NCBI RefSeq assembly: GCF_010645065.1
Contig: NZ_JAADZW010000017.1
Span: 55,497-119,496, forward strand
Reading direction: 5' to 3'
Length of the DNA stretch: 64,000 nucleotides
From: Flavobacterium fluviatile
GTDB taxonomy: Bacteria; Bacteroidota; Bacteroidia; Flavobacteriales; Flavobacteriaceae
The position numbers and the translations under genes are program-made. The notes under the pieces were generated by a model. It ran no database searches and was not told the origin of the DNA. It saw only the letters and a program-made list of their open reading frames with translations. This document shows positions 1 through 8,931 of the stretch, piece after piece (positions within the stretch are counted from its first letter, which is position 1; the number at the start of each line of letters is the position of its first letter).

Positions 1-1143
1 AATTCCAAATAAACCATGTTCACTTAACATTCTTGTTATTTCATTGTGAGAAGCAACCTCCTGACCAATCATTTCTTTCCTGAACTGTTTACCGAGACCT
101 GCGCCTGCACCCAGTATCGGATTTTCTAAAAACAGATTTATTTCATTATTCATTACTTTTTCACGTCCGCCAAGTCTATCCTTTTTTGTTCTTCCCGCCG
201 CGTCCTGATTGGCATATCTTTTATCTATGAGTCCTGATGTCTTCAAAGAAGTGTAACCCCATATCCCAAGTCCCATAAATACAGACAGGATAATAACCAT
301 TCGGGATTTTGCTTTTCCTTTTGCATCTGAATAAAGATACAACAACAATAGTAAAATCACAATCATAAAGACTCCTGTTATTACACCTCCTCTGGAAAAA
401 GTTACTATGCCTCTAAAACTGATGAGAGCAACTATACTCCCATTTACAAACCACATTAATTTCGATTTGGAGAAAATTATAAACTGTGTAAAAAACACAA
501 ACATACCCAATCCTAAAACAGTCGATACCTGATTTGGTCCAAATCCTCCGGATGTTTCAAAATTAGACTGTGTACCAGTTATCACATCCTTAACGCTGGG
601 ATTATACAAAACCAGATATACAGTTGTAGTAATGATAGGCAATCCCATAGCAATTACAATATGCTGCAAATCTGAAAAAAGAATTTTTCGGTTTAAAGTA
701 TAAATTGCGCAGAGGGCAAGACAAAATGGCCCGGAAAGATTAAAAACTATTGCTTTTCTTATGTCAACAGAATAAAAATCAGTCATTGAAGTTACCAAAA
801 TACCCGGTATCAGGAATATGAGAAATATCCAATAAATAAATGAGTTCATTGAAAACCCTTTGTAAACCATCCCCAATAACATAAAAAAAACAACATTTAA
901 TTTTATGTATTCGTTATTAAAATTGCCTCCTGTCATCCGCAAAAAAACTTCAACGCCAACCATATATGCGGCAACCAAAAGAACTTCATGGTTTTTATTC
1001 TTTGTTATATAAACAACGTAAAAGCCAATAGCAGGAATTAAAAGTGCATAAATTTTTGATAAAAAGGGTACCAAAAAGATCGCCAAGGCAATTAATGCAT
1101 GGATTATCAGGAGATAAATATAAGTCAATGAAATATTTTTCAT
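1..1143 (-). CDS. O-antigen polymerase/ligase (Wzy/WaaL-like), C-terminus cut by window edge
   Basis: This multi-spanning inner-membrane protein is open through the left window edge, so only its first 381 residues are visible. The ATG at 1143 overlaps the stop of the upstream glycosyltransferase gene by one base (TAATG). Translation gives long hydrophobic stretches from the N-terminus. Hallmarks of the O-antigen ligase/polymerase superfamily follow: GPNQVS near residue 202, FSRGG near 250, PILGAGAG near 341 and SHNEITRMLSEHG near 363-375. In characterised members the large periplasmic loop before the last helices carries the ENPxxGxGxG and SHNxxxxxxxxxG motifs, and both are present. The family either polymerises lipid-linked repeat units or ligates them to an acceptor; sequence alone does not separate the two. 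It is the third such protein in the window, after the genes at 35.0-36.1 kb and 40.9-42.1 kb. Confidence 0.85.
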   Translation of the reverse strand, partial: MKNISLTYIYLLIIHALIALAIFLVPFLSKIYALLIPAIGFYVVYITKNKNHEVLLVAAYMVGVEVFLRMTGGNFNNEYIKLNVVFFMLLGMVYKGFSMNSFIYWIFLIFLIPGILVTSMTDFYSVDIRKAIVFNLSGPFCLALCAIYTLNRKILFSDLQHIVIAMGLPIITTTVYLVLYNPSVKDVITGTQSNFETSGGFGPNQVSTVLGLGMFVFFTQFIIFSKSKLMWFVNGSIVALISFRGIVTFSRGGVITGVFMIVILLLLLYLYSDAKGKAKSRMVIILSVFMGLGIWGYTSLKTSGLIDKRYANQDAAGRTKKDRLGGREKVMNNEINLFLENPILGAGAGLGKQFRKEMIGQEVASHNEITRMLSEHGLFGI

Positions 1144-2219
1144 TAAGTATTTTTTTTATATTCGAGTATTAGCTTTTCAATTACTATTTCTTCAGAATAA
1201 TTTGTGGTTACATACTCTTTTAGATTATCCCTTAGTTTTTTTATGAGCAAATCATTCATAATTAATTTAAGTAATTGATCTCTCACTTCACAACTTGAAG
1301 AAGGATCGAAGAGCAATCCGGTAAACTCATCTTTAATAACCGATGAGCAATACCCTACATTTGTTGAAATTACAGCCAAATTTCCTAAAGCATATTCTAA
1401 TAAAGTTACTGGAAATCCTTCGTCTGTTGAAGCTAAAATACCTATTGACGCTTGAGATAAGATAAATTTTATATCATTTTTTTCACCATACAAATGTATA
1501 TCATTACTCAATGAACTAATTTCTATAAATTTTTTTATTACCTCAGAATAAGCATCAAAATAATCTTTACCAATCAGATGTAAACTCCATCCTAACTCAT
1601 TTAATCTTAATTCATGAAAAGCTTTCAAAATCAAAATATGATTTTTAGGTTTTTTTAAGTTTGCCAAAAAAACAATTTTTTTACCCACATTGCCCTTTAA
1701 GATAGTTGATTGTTCGAATACATTTTGAAAAGTTGCAAAATTTGGTAAAAAAATTACTTTAGAACATTTCATATTTTTTTTGTTCCACTCCTTTAATTGA
1801 AGATTCACAACAAAAATAGAGGAGAAAAAAACAGACATTAAAATCAAAACTTTATTTTGCCTGCCAGACTCTTTAACGCGAGTCCCGTAATGATCATGCC
1901 AAATGATTTTTACTTTAGGAAAAGTGAATTTTACTAAAACAGCAATAAAAAAAGAAGAACTATGCGCATGAACTATATCTACTTTGTTATTTTTTATAAA
2001 TTTCCTTAATTTAAAAACGGCTTTTAAATCGATACTTTTCTTTTTGTCCAAAAAAACATAAGACACTTTCGAATCAATTTGGTTTTTCAAAACCCCTTCT
2101 TTTCTAGTTGCCACTAATCCGGAAAACTCTATTTTTTTTGCTAAAGCATTTGCATAATTCACAGCCATACGTTCAGCTCCTCCTGCTTCCAGAGAATCTA
2201 TAATTTGTAATATTCTCAT
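1143..2219 (-). CDS. Glycosyltransferase family 4 (GT-B)
   Basis: This 358-residue, probably cytoplasmic or membrane-associated transferase has the two-domain GT-B layout. The N-terminal domain carries the GG motif of retaining GT4 enzymes (EAGGAERMAV, residues 11-20). The C-terminal donor-binding domain has a nucleotide-site loop (FLANLKKPKNH, about 184-194) and the EX7E motif with Glu267 and Glu275 in STDEGFPVTLLE. Length is normal for the family. It overlaps the next gene by one base and the previous one by four, which implies translational coupling. Donor and acceptor sugars cannot be read from the sequence. Confidence 0.85.
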   Translation of the reverse strand: MRILQIIDSLEAGGAERMAVNYANALAKKIEFSGLVATRKEGVLKNQIDSKVSYVFLDKKKSIDLKAVFKLRKFIKNNKVDIVHAHSSSFFIAVLVKFTFPKVKIIWHDHYGTRVKESGRQNKVLILMSVFFSSIFVVNLQLKEWNKKNMKCSKVIFLPNFATFQNVFEQSTILKGNVGKKIVFLANLKKPKNHILILKAFHELRLNELGWSLHLIGKDYFDAYSEVIKKFIEISSLSNDIHLYGEKNDIKFILSQASIGILASTDEGFPVTLLEYALGNLAVISTNVGYCSSVIKDEFTGLLFDPSSSCEVRDQLLKLIMNDLLIKKLRDNLKEYVTTNYSEEIVIEKLILEYKKNT

Positions 2220-3334
2220 TTTTTTAGTAGCTCTTTAATTTCAGTTTCAAAAACATCTGTAGTGTATTTTTGTGACCAATTAATTGCCGATTCGCTTTTA
2301 GCAAAGAAAATATTTTCATCATTTACAACTTCATTTATTTTTTCCTCATCTTTTTTTAAATCCATCTCCAACAGAATACCTCTATTTCCATAATCGAGCA
2401 TGAAGGGAACACAAGAAACTTTGCTTACAACAGGAACACATCCCCAGAACATACCCTCGGCAATAGCTTTTGGCCAGCCTTCACTTTTAGAAGGTAAAAC
2501 TACAAAATGGCTTTTTTGACATGCCTTTTTTATAATCTCCTGATTCTGATTTCCTTTTAAAATTACATTATGCTCTAATTGATTTTCCTTAATGTAATCC
2601 TCTAATTTCTGTCTTTCTGAACCTTCTCCATACAATTCTAAAGTAACATCATGACGCTTTTCTATCAGTTTTTCAACTAATTTCACAGCATATAACGGGT
2701 TTTTTCCTAAAACTATGCTCCCAATAAAAACAAAATGAATTCCTAAATCTGGACTTGTCTTTTTAATTGTTTCTTTTTCTGATTCTGAATAGGTAGCCGT
2801 AAAGAAAGACTTTATGTTTTTTGATTCATTTTCCCAAGCTCCATAAACCAGTACCTGCATATTTCGGGTTAAAAAAGTGTTACTCAGAATATATTTTTGC
2901 AAACGATACGTCCACGGCTGTTTACTTTTCGGGTCCCAATTTCCTGCATATTTTGCAGTTTTTATTTTATGGGGAAACAAAATCTGAACAAAACAACCTA
3001 TTAAACCAACGTTCCCGGGACATCTCAAATGAATATGATCGGCATTTTTCATGGCCCAAAATATCTTCCAGAAAATTTTAGGCAATTTAAATACCGCAGA
3101 AAAGATATTCTTAATACCTATAAAATTGAAATTCGGAATAATCCTAAAATCAATTTTCTCATGATTATAAGCCAAATCGATAGCTGTTATTTCTTTATTC
3201 TCCAATGGTCCCACCACAATGACCTCATCAGTATATTTAAACCAAATATTCATTTCGCGTATATAAGGTGCATAACCAAAATATTGATTCCCTTTTTGTT
3301 GGTGAATAACATGTGTGATGATTGCAAATTTCAT
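2216..3334 (-). CDS. Glycosyltransferase family 4 (GT-B)
   Basis: The product is a 372-residue GT-B transferase. I start it at the ATG at 3334 rather than the in-frame TTG three bases upstream, because the ATG overlaps the preceding stop by one base (TGATG), like many junctions in this locus. The C-terminal domain shows a donor-site strand (FVFIGSIVLGKNP, about 201-213) and EX7E (SEGWPKAIAE, Glu near 285 and 293). The N-terminus differs from the usual GG motif (QQKGNQYFGY), so the acceptor is probably different from that of the neighbouring GT4 enzymes. Substrate unknown. Confidence 0.83.
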   Translation of the reverse strand: MKFAIITHVIHQQKGNQYFGYAPYIREMNIWFKYTDEVIVVGPLENKEITAIDLAYNHEKIDFRIIPNFNFIGIKNIFSAVFKLPKIFWKIFWAMKNADHIHLRCPGNVGLIGCFVQILFPHKIKTAKYAGNWDPKSKQPWTYRLQKYILSNTFLTRNMQVLVYGAWENESKNIKSFFTATYSESEKETIKKTSPDLGIHFVFIGSIVLGKNPLYAVKLVEKLIEKRHDVTLELYGEGSERQKLEDYIKENQLEHNVILKGNQNQEIIKKACQKSHFVVLPSKSEGWPKAIAEGMFWGCVPVVSKVSCVPFMLDYGNRGILLEMDLKKDEEKINEVVNDENIFFAKSESAINWSQKYTTDVFETEIKELLKK

Positions 3335-4350
3335 CAAACTAAATCTTTAATATTTTCATTTAAAACAACTAACTCACTGTTTTTATTTTCGTTAAAAACA
3401 TAACTTTCATAATATCTTTTATAATATTCGATTACATTTTTCGCCATTTCTTTTTTTTCATTATCAGACAGCAAAAGTGCTTTATCAATTATAGTTTTAA
3501 TATCTGAAACATCTTTATAAACCAAACAATCAGAATTGTCTTTTAAAGAAGGATTTAACCAATGCGGATAATTTAAAATTGGGATTACACCTACGGACAT
3601 TGCTTCTAAAACATTATGACACATAGGCATTGTCATTCCCGGAGCACAAAAAATAAAATCGGCAGATGAAAGAAAATGCCTCCACTTTTCTGTGGGAATT
3701 GCTCCTGACTGCCATTTCATTAAAACTAAATTATTTTTAAAACGTCCGGTGAATAAATCTTTAACCAATTCGTCCCCTGAAATTGAAAGCGCTTTTTTAT
3801 GATTTACAATTTCGTTGCAAATCTCCCATCTGTTAAGTAATCCAAAGTTATGCTGAATCACGCTTGTATTATATATTTTTTCTTCAAAATTCCCACTCAT
3901 CAAAATTCCAATATTTTTAGGTAAGGTTTCAATTTCTGGATGTAAATAATTAACAGGATGCATAATGTATGGCAATGCATTTTCCTGATATTCATCACAT
4001 GAATATATTTTTTTGTAATTGTAATTAACCCTGAAATCTGCTTTTTTATGATGACTGAAAGTTTTGAATTTTATTGTTTTCGAAAATGGTTTTGCAAAAT
4101 AAATATAATCAAGCTCATTGAACCATCTTGCCAAAAAAATCATTCTTAACAATGAAAATTTAATGACTATTGGTTCATTATAAACGTTATGAATTCTAAA
4201 AAAAAGATTCAGATAAGTCCTGACTTTTGTGCGATGGTTTAAATTGATATAAATAACCGGTTTGTCCTGATTATAAAACCGGATATAGGAATAATTTGAC
4301 TTAAACTCTTTTAACTTTTTTAGAATCTTCTTTTTTAATAAAAATATCAT
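3334..4350 (-). CDS. Exostosin-like (GT47-type) glycosyltransferase
   Basis: The protein has 338 residues and no membrane segment or signal peptide. The C-terminal half contains SADFIFCAPGMTMPMCH followed by NVLEAMSVGVIPI, the pattern of the exostosin/GT47 donor domain (a G-rich loop, then an E-A-M-x-x-G-x-x-P helix). The basic N-terminus (LKKKILKKLKE) could hold it near the membrane. The ATG at 4350 overlaps the upstream gene by 4 bp. Assignment to exostosin rests on this C-terminal motif only; a general GT-B enzyme is the alternative. Confidence 0.65.
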   Translation of the reverse strand: MIFLLKKKILKKLKEFKSNYSYIRFYNQDKPVIYINLNHRTKVRTYLNLFFRIHNVYNEPIVIKFSLLRMIFLARWFNELDYIYFAKPFSKTIKFKTFSHHKKADFRVNYNYKKIYSCDEYQENALPYIMHPVNYLHPEIETLPKNIGILMSGNFEEKIYNTSVIQHNFGLLNRWEICNEIVNHKKALSISGDELVKDLFTGRFKNNLVLMKWQSGAIPTEKWRHFLSSADFIFCAPGMTMPMCHNVLEAMSVGVIPILNYPHWLNPSLKDNSDCLVYKDVSDIKTIIDKALLLSDNEKKEMAKNVIEYYKRYYESYVFNENKNSELVVLNENIKDLV

Positions 4351-5345
4351 TTTTGTTTTGGCTTATTAAAGAGTAAACTCCACCAACCAACAGTTCTGCC
4401 GACTGCTTCTGTAAAAGCTTCTTTTCTATTTTTTTCTGTTATTATATTAGTAAAACGAATTAGAGTTAATAAAATGGTTATGGCATTCCACTTAAGACAA
4501 TCTTCAATATTTGGATTCGGATTTTTAACCCTCCACACATACCAGCCGTTTCTAACGACCATTTTTCCATATTTATATTGATTAGGCCTACCGGAGGGTT
4601 CATGAAAATGGGACAATCGGGCAGCAGTATTTAAGTACAATTTTCCTGTTTTAGCAACTCTCAAAGTAAAATCAGCATCTTCATATAAACCGTAACCTTC
4701 AAAATAAGGAGAAAATAAAAACTTTTCAAATACAGATTTCCTGAACGAAGAAACTCCTCCCATTAATTGTTCAACCTGGTATATTTTATTTGAAGGCGGC
4801 AAAAAACCAACACTCCTTCCATGTGAAAATGAAGGAGAGAAACCAGGTGGCTGATCACTATCTAAATTCAGCTTTTTTCTTAAAACAAACCTGCTGCCAT
4901 CTTTACGTTTCCATCCGTCAAAATAAAATTCATTTATTTCAGGTATAATATTTGGCCCTGCATTTTCCCACTTTACTTCATTAGAAATATAACCTCCAAC
5001 TCCTAATGCATCAGGAAACAATTTGTAGGTATCCAATAAATTCTCAAAATAATCTATTTCTAAAATTGTATCGTCGTCCAGAAAACAAACAATTTCAGTA
5101 GTTTCACTTATATTATTAATTCCGAAATTTCTTTGTTTAGTAAGACCTCTGTCTGATTCATCAATTAAAAAATATTTTAGATTCTGAAATTGATTTTGAA
5201 TAAGAATGTTTTCTGTATGCTTGTTTAGAGAACCATCAACAATTAAAATTTCATCAGGGTATAAAGTCTGTCTCTTCACTGAATGCAATAATTTCAGTAA
5301 AGGTTCCGGTCTCATGTAGGTACAAATGATTAACGAAAATTTCAT
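4347..5345 (-). CDS. Glycosyltransferase family 2 (GT-A)
   Basis: This is a 332-residue inverting GT-A transferase. It has the nucleotide-binding N-terminus (SLIICTYMRPEPLLKLL, residues 4-20), a metal-binding acidic triad in CFLDDDT (about 87-93) and a catalytic-base region in YGLYEDADFTLRVAK. Similar rhamnosyl- and galactosyltransferases share the E-D-x-D-x-x-x-R pattern. It overlaps both neighbours by 4 bp, so it belongs to the same polycistronic message. The sugar transferred is not determinable. Confidence 0.85.
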   Translation of the reverse strand: MKFSLIICTYMRPEPLLKLLHSVKRQTLYPDEILIVDGSLNKHTENILIQNQFQNLKYFLIDESDRGLTKQRNFGINNISETTEIVCFLDDDTILEIDYFENLLDTYKLFPDALGVGGYISNEVKWENAGPNIIPEINEFYFDGWKRKDGSRFVLRKKLNLDSDQPPGFSPSFSHGRSVGFLPPSNKIYQVEQLMGGVSSFRKSVFEKFLFSPYFEGYGLYEDADFTLRVAKTGKLYLNTAARLSHFHEPSGRPNQYKYGKMVVRNGWYVWRVKNPNPNIEDCLKWNAITILLTLIRFTNIITEKNRKEAFTEAVGRTVGWWSLLFNKPKQK

Positions 5346-6886
5346 TCCTGATTTTTTAATTGATTCGCCCAGTATACACTTCTATTCCATTGCTTTTGTA
5401 ATTTAGAGAAATATCTAATTGGATTTTTTATTGACTGTTTTTTATAAAATTTTAAAAACAAAATAGTTTTATAACCCCGGATTTGCTTTTCATTTAAGTG
5501 CAATATTTTATACAACATAACTGTTGGCGATGGCTTAGGCTTTATTACATCATTTTGCCATGCTAAAACTGGTTTGGTCCTAAATCCGCCTACAGGTGCT
5601 TTTAAATGGATGATTTCCGGATTTGGCACATACAAAATGTCGATTCCTAAATTCCTTAATTGCATTCCAAAATCACTATCTTCTCCATAACCAAATTCAA
5701 ACCTTTTATCATACTTCATGCCTCTTAAAAATTGGTTTTTTACAATACTACATCCAGAACCAAACGATCCCCATTGCATTTGTATTTCATGTTTTTTACC
5801 GGATAGATATCCTTCTCCATAACAAGCTAGTGTCATTACGTCGATTCCAAATTCCTTAATTTTTAAAAATACATTTTTAAAAAAAATTTTATCTATTCTT
5901 ATATCATCATCAGCCATAAAAACCCATTCGCTTTTTACTTCGGCCAACGCTAAATTTCGGGCATTGCACGCACCTGCCTGATGTGTGAAAATGTGTTTTA
6001 TTTCAAAATTCCAGGTTTCACTTGCGAGATAATCTAATTTTGAAACACTATCAGGATTAGGATTTTGTTCTACAATTATAACCTTTTCAGGAAGATGAGT
6101 CTGTTTTGATAAATCTTTTAAAACATCATACAAATAATTTTTCCGCCCTATAGTTGGAATAATTACATCTATCGTCCCCAGTTCCACTACTTTTTTTGTT
6201 GACTGAATCTCAATATTGTCTAACACACTTTTTTTTAACTTTCGCTGAAAATAAAACAAGGACAATAGGAAAGGCAAAAGAGCAATTTTTCTTTCATATA
6301 AAAACAGATTCAAAAACAATAAAAACACCCAGCGAGTTCGGTAGTGCTGCTTTACAAACCGAAATAAAACGAAATTGCTGCAGTTATTAATTTTGGTTTG
6401 ATTCGGAATTTCTTTTAATAATTTTGGCTCCGAATAACACAAAATTCCTATGTGCATTGTAAGTTTTGCCAAAGAGTGCAGGAAATAATCCAGATTATCT
6501 GAAACATTGATATTATCTTTTAAAGCTAATAAAACAGACGCATCAATACCTCCGGCAATGCTACTCATCTGCCAGGTGGGATAAGTAACTTTTTTATTTA
6601 CATTTATAAAAACAGATTCATCTACGTAACCAATTCCGTCTGATAAAAATGAATTTGGGAAAGGATTATAAGAAGCCATTATCCTTTTATGGTGAAAAAT
6701 GGACTCAAGTTCATGAAAATTCAAATTAGATTTAAAATCTGAATGACACCAAATCAATAATTCATTTGGAAAAGCACTTGCAATTTCAAATAAAGTTGCT
6801 ACAATATTTTTACCTGAAAAAAGTATGATTTCATTCGCTTTCCAAACGCTAATTACTTTATTGTTTTCATGATAAACAATTACCAT
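5342..6886 (-). CDS. Two-domain glycosyltransferase: unknown N-terminal domain plus GT2
   Basis: At 514 residues this is longer than a usual GT2 enzyme. Residues 1 to about 225 form a domain I do not recognise. It contains LLIWCHSDFKSN (about 43-54) and WQMSSIAGGIDAS, resembles a degenerate GT-A fold and lacks a clear DxD. From about residue 237 a canonical GT2 domain begins (IDVIIPTIGRKNYLYDVL), with a metal site in FMADDDIRID and a catalytic region GYGEDSDFGMQLRNLG. A short hydrophobic stretch (about 185-205) links the halves. The N-terminal half may be a second catalytic or acceptor-recognition domain; this is inference. Confidence 0.75.
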   Translation of the reverse strand: MVIVYHENNKVISVWKANEIILFSGKNIVATLFEIASAFPNELLIWCHSDFKSNLNFHELESIFHHKRIMASYNPFPNSFLSDGIGYVDESVFINVNKKVTYPTWQMSSIAGGIDASVLLALKDNINVSDNLDYFLHSLAKLTMHIGILCYSEPKLLKEIPNQTKINNCSNFVLFRFVKQHYRTRWVFLLFLNLFLYERKIALLPFLLSLFYFQRKLKKSVLDNIEIQSTKKVVELGTIDVIIPTIGRKNYLYDVLKDLSKQTHLPEKVIIVEQNPNPDSVSKLDYLASETWNFEIKHIFTHQAGACNARNLALAEVKSEWVFMADDDIRIDKIFFKNVFLKIKEFGIDVMTLACYGEGYLSGKKHEIQMQWGSFGSGCSIVKNQFLRGMKYDKRFEFGYGEDSDFGMQLRNLGIDILYVPNPEIIHLKAPVGGFRTKPVLAWQNDVIKPKPSPTVMLYKILHLNEKQIRGYKTILFLKFYKKQSIKNPIRYFSKLQKQWNRSVYWANQLKNQE

Positions 6887-6888
6887 TT

Positions 6889-8046
6889 TTACTTATTTTT
6901 TTGGCTTATTATTTTTTTATAAAACTCTATATTTTGATTGGCTATTACGTGTATATCGAAATATTTTTCTACTTTATCTCTCGCTGCTTTTGCTAATTTA
7001 AGGGACAAAAGTTCATCCTCCAGAAAATCACTAATTTTTTGTGCAAAAGCCTTATGATTGGCTGGATGGACTAAAAAACCATTTTTACCCTCGTCAATCA
7101 TTTCCGTTGCCCAGCCAACATTTGAGGCTACAATTGGTTTTTGCATTGCCATAGCTTCCAGCCACGAAACCGGGAAAGCCTCTGCAAAAGAAGGAAAAAC
7201 GCAAACATTTGCCTGCTGGATTTTCTCTTTTATTTCAATATACGGAACGCTTCCTAAATAAGTAACATTTGGGAACGCTTTTTCTGAAAATAATTTCTGC
7301 ATCATTTTCCAGGTTGAAGGATTTCCTGAAATAATATCGGGTACATCTTTACCAATTAAAATCAATTTAGCAGCAGGGTCATTTTCTATTACTTTATTAA
7401 AAATCAACGGCAATTCTAAAAGCCCTTTTTTTCTAATTAAACTTCCAAAATACAATATCGTTTTTCGCTTCTGGTCGCTTTCATTATCAACCTGAAATAA
7501 ATTAACATCAATAGGGTTTGGAATAATTGTAAATTTCTTCTTCAAACCAAAAATCATATTTGTGGTATCAGCTGTAAACTGACTTACAGACAATAATCCA
7601 TCTGATTTTTTTAATGCTCTTTTTTCATGAAACTTATTAATCCATTTTACTTTCCGATTATCCAAATGGCAAAAATAGGTATCAGACCCATGTAATCTGA
7701 TAAGCAAAGGACATAATTTTGGTTTTATAAATGATGAAATACCTGTCCAGTCTGCTGCTTCAACCAAATCAATTTCATTATTTGCATGCAATTGATTGAT
7801 TATTTTTTCAATCTTTTTTCTTGTCAAAAACCAGGATAAACCTTTAAACCTAATGTTTTTTATTTGCTGAATAAGAATTCCGTCATCATCAAACGTATCA
7901 TCCTGCTCCTGTCCATATACTAATATCCTTACAGAAATTCCTTTGGCTAAAAGTCCGATTGCCAGGTTCTTTATACTTGTCCCGATTCCTCCTGAGTTTC
8001 CTGTTTTGGAGTGTGGATATTCCGGGGTTAAAAATGCTATTTTCAT
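6889..8046 (-). CDS. Glycosyltransferase family 4 (GT-B)
   Basis: This 385-residue protein has a textbook GT4 arrangement. The N-terminus carries SGGIGTSIKNLAIGL (about 18-32), matching the glycine-rich acceptor-domain loop. The donor domain has LYFGSLIRKKGLLELP (about 197-212), a Lys typical of nucleotide phosphate contact, and EX7E in FAEAFPVSWLEAMAMQ. The gene sits 2 bp upstream of the two-domain transferase and 9 bp downstream of the SGNH-like gene. Substrate unknown. Confidence 0.87.
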   Translation of the reverse strand: MKIAFLTPEYPHSKTGNSGGIGTSIKNLAIGLLAKGISVRILVYGQEQDDTFDDDGILIQQIKNIRFKGLSWFLTRKKIEKIINQLHANNEIDLVEAADWTGISSFIKPKLCPLLIRLHGSDTYFCHLDNRKVKWINKFHEKRALKKSDGLLSVSQFTADTTNMIFGLKKKFTIIPNPIDVNLFQVDNESDQKRKTILYFGSLIRKKGLLELPLIFNKVIENDPAAKLILIGKDVPDIISGNPSTWKMMQKLFSEKAFPNVTYLGSVPYIEIKEKIQQANVCVFPSFAEAFPVSWLEAMAMQKPIVASNVGWATEMIDEGKNGFLVHPANHKAFAQKISDFLEDELLSLKLAKAARDKVEKYFDIHVIANQNIEFYKKIISQKNK

Positions 8047-8055
8047 TCTTATTTT

Positions 8056-8931
8056 TTAAAAAAAGTCTTTTAAAATAATAGCTGTAAACAATCTGGCACC
8101 ACTATCTGTCATATGTCCGCAGGAAGAAAAATATTTATTTTCAACAACCACATTCTCGTAATTATAAATTTCAGGATAAGCTTTTTTTACTTTATCAAAA
8201 TAATTCATCCCGGTTACATTTTCACACATTGGTGTCATTACAGGAATAAAATTGATATTATTAGCTTTACAAATAGTTTTAATTTCTTCGTAATATTTAT
8301 TGTGTTTTAGTGGATTTAGATTCACAATATTATTTTTCATATTCCCGTTTTTGTGTTTTTTCAACGGGTAATATCCCTGATTATCTAAAGCATTTGTTTT
8401 TTTATGAATTAAAGTAAAAAATGTTTCCCTAAACCCTATTTTACCATCATACTTTATGTATCTGTAAAAAGGAATGTAATACAATTCATTAAAATTTTCC
8501 TGCGATTGGAAGTGATTTTTAATCGTTTCAGAATTATGAATATAGGGCAGGAACAATGCTGCTATTCCTTCTGCCTGATGATCATTTGAAAGATTGAGAT
8601 CAGCTTCCAGAATGACATTTTTAATTGTGTATTTCCTTTCAATCATTAATTTCAACAACAATGACGCTTCAAACAAATGACCTCCACTCATTCCGTAATT
8701 AAATGTTTTTAATCCTTTTTCTTCAAACATTTTTGAAACAAAATGATTATTGGCTCTTGATGAGCCCAGGATTACAACATCATATTTTTGAGCTTTTGAA
8801 TTAAAAACAGTTTCAATTTTCCCTCTGTTTTTGGATTGTAAAAAAACATACGTGTATAATCCATCTAAAGCAATAGCAGTTAGCAGAATTACAACAGAGA
8901 TTTTGATTGTATAAATTAGAAAATGCTTCAT
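8056..8931 (-). CDS. Membrane-anchored SGNH-like protein, partner of the MBOAT acyltransferase
   Basis: This 291-residue protein has one N-terminal membrane helix (about residues 7-27) and a predicted periplasmic domain. That domain starts with a block-I-like motif, VVILGSSRA (52-60), a candidate nucleophile Ser, continues with NYGMSGG (78-84), and ends with CGHMTDSGARLF, a C-terminal His/Asp block as in AlgJ/AlgX- or DltD-like proteins. The ATG overlaps the MBOAT stop by one base (TAATG). MBOAT plus SGNH pairs commonly O-acylate exported polysaccharides: the MBOAT passes the acyl group across the membrane and the SGNH protein transfers it. The target glycan is unknown, and the catalytic assignment rests on motifs only. 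Confidence 0.7.
   Translation of the reverse strand: MKHFLIYTIKISVVILLTAIALDGLYTYVFLQSKNRGKIETVFNSKAQKYDVVILGSSRANNHFVSKMFEEKGLKTFNYGMSGGHLFEASLLLKLMIERKYTIKNVILEADLNLSNDHQAEGIAALFLPYIHNSETIKNHFQSQENFNELYYIPFYRYIKYDGKIGFRETFFTLIHKKTNALDNQGYYPLKKHKNGNMKNNIVNLNPLKHNKYYEEIKTICKANNINFIPVMTPMCENVTGMNYFDKVKKAYPEIYNYENVVVENKYFSSCGHMTDSGARLFTAIILKDFF

Noticed and set aside
3029..3403. Plus-strand frame of 124 codons across two transferase genes
   Set aside because: Antisense to two genes with clear motifs; no family features.
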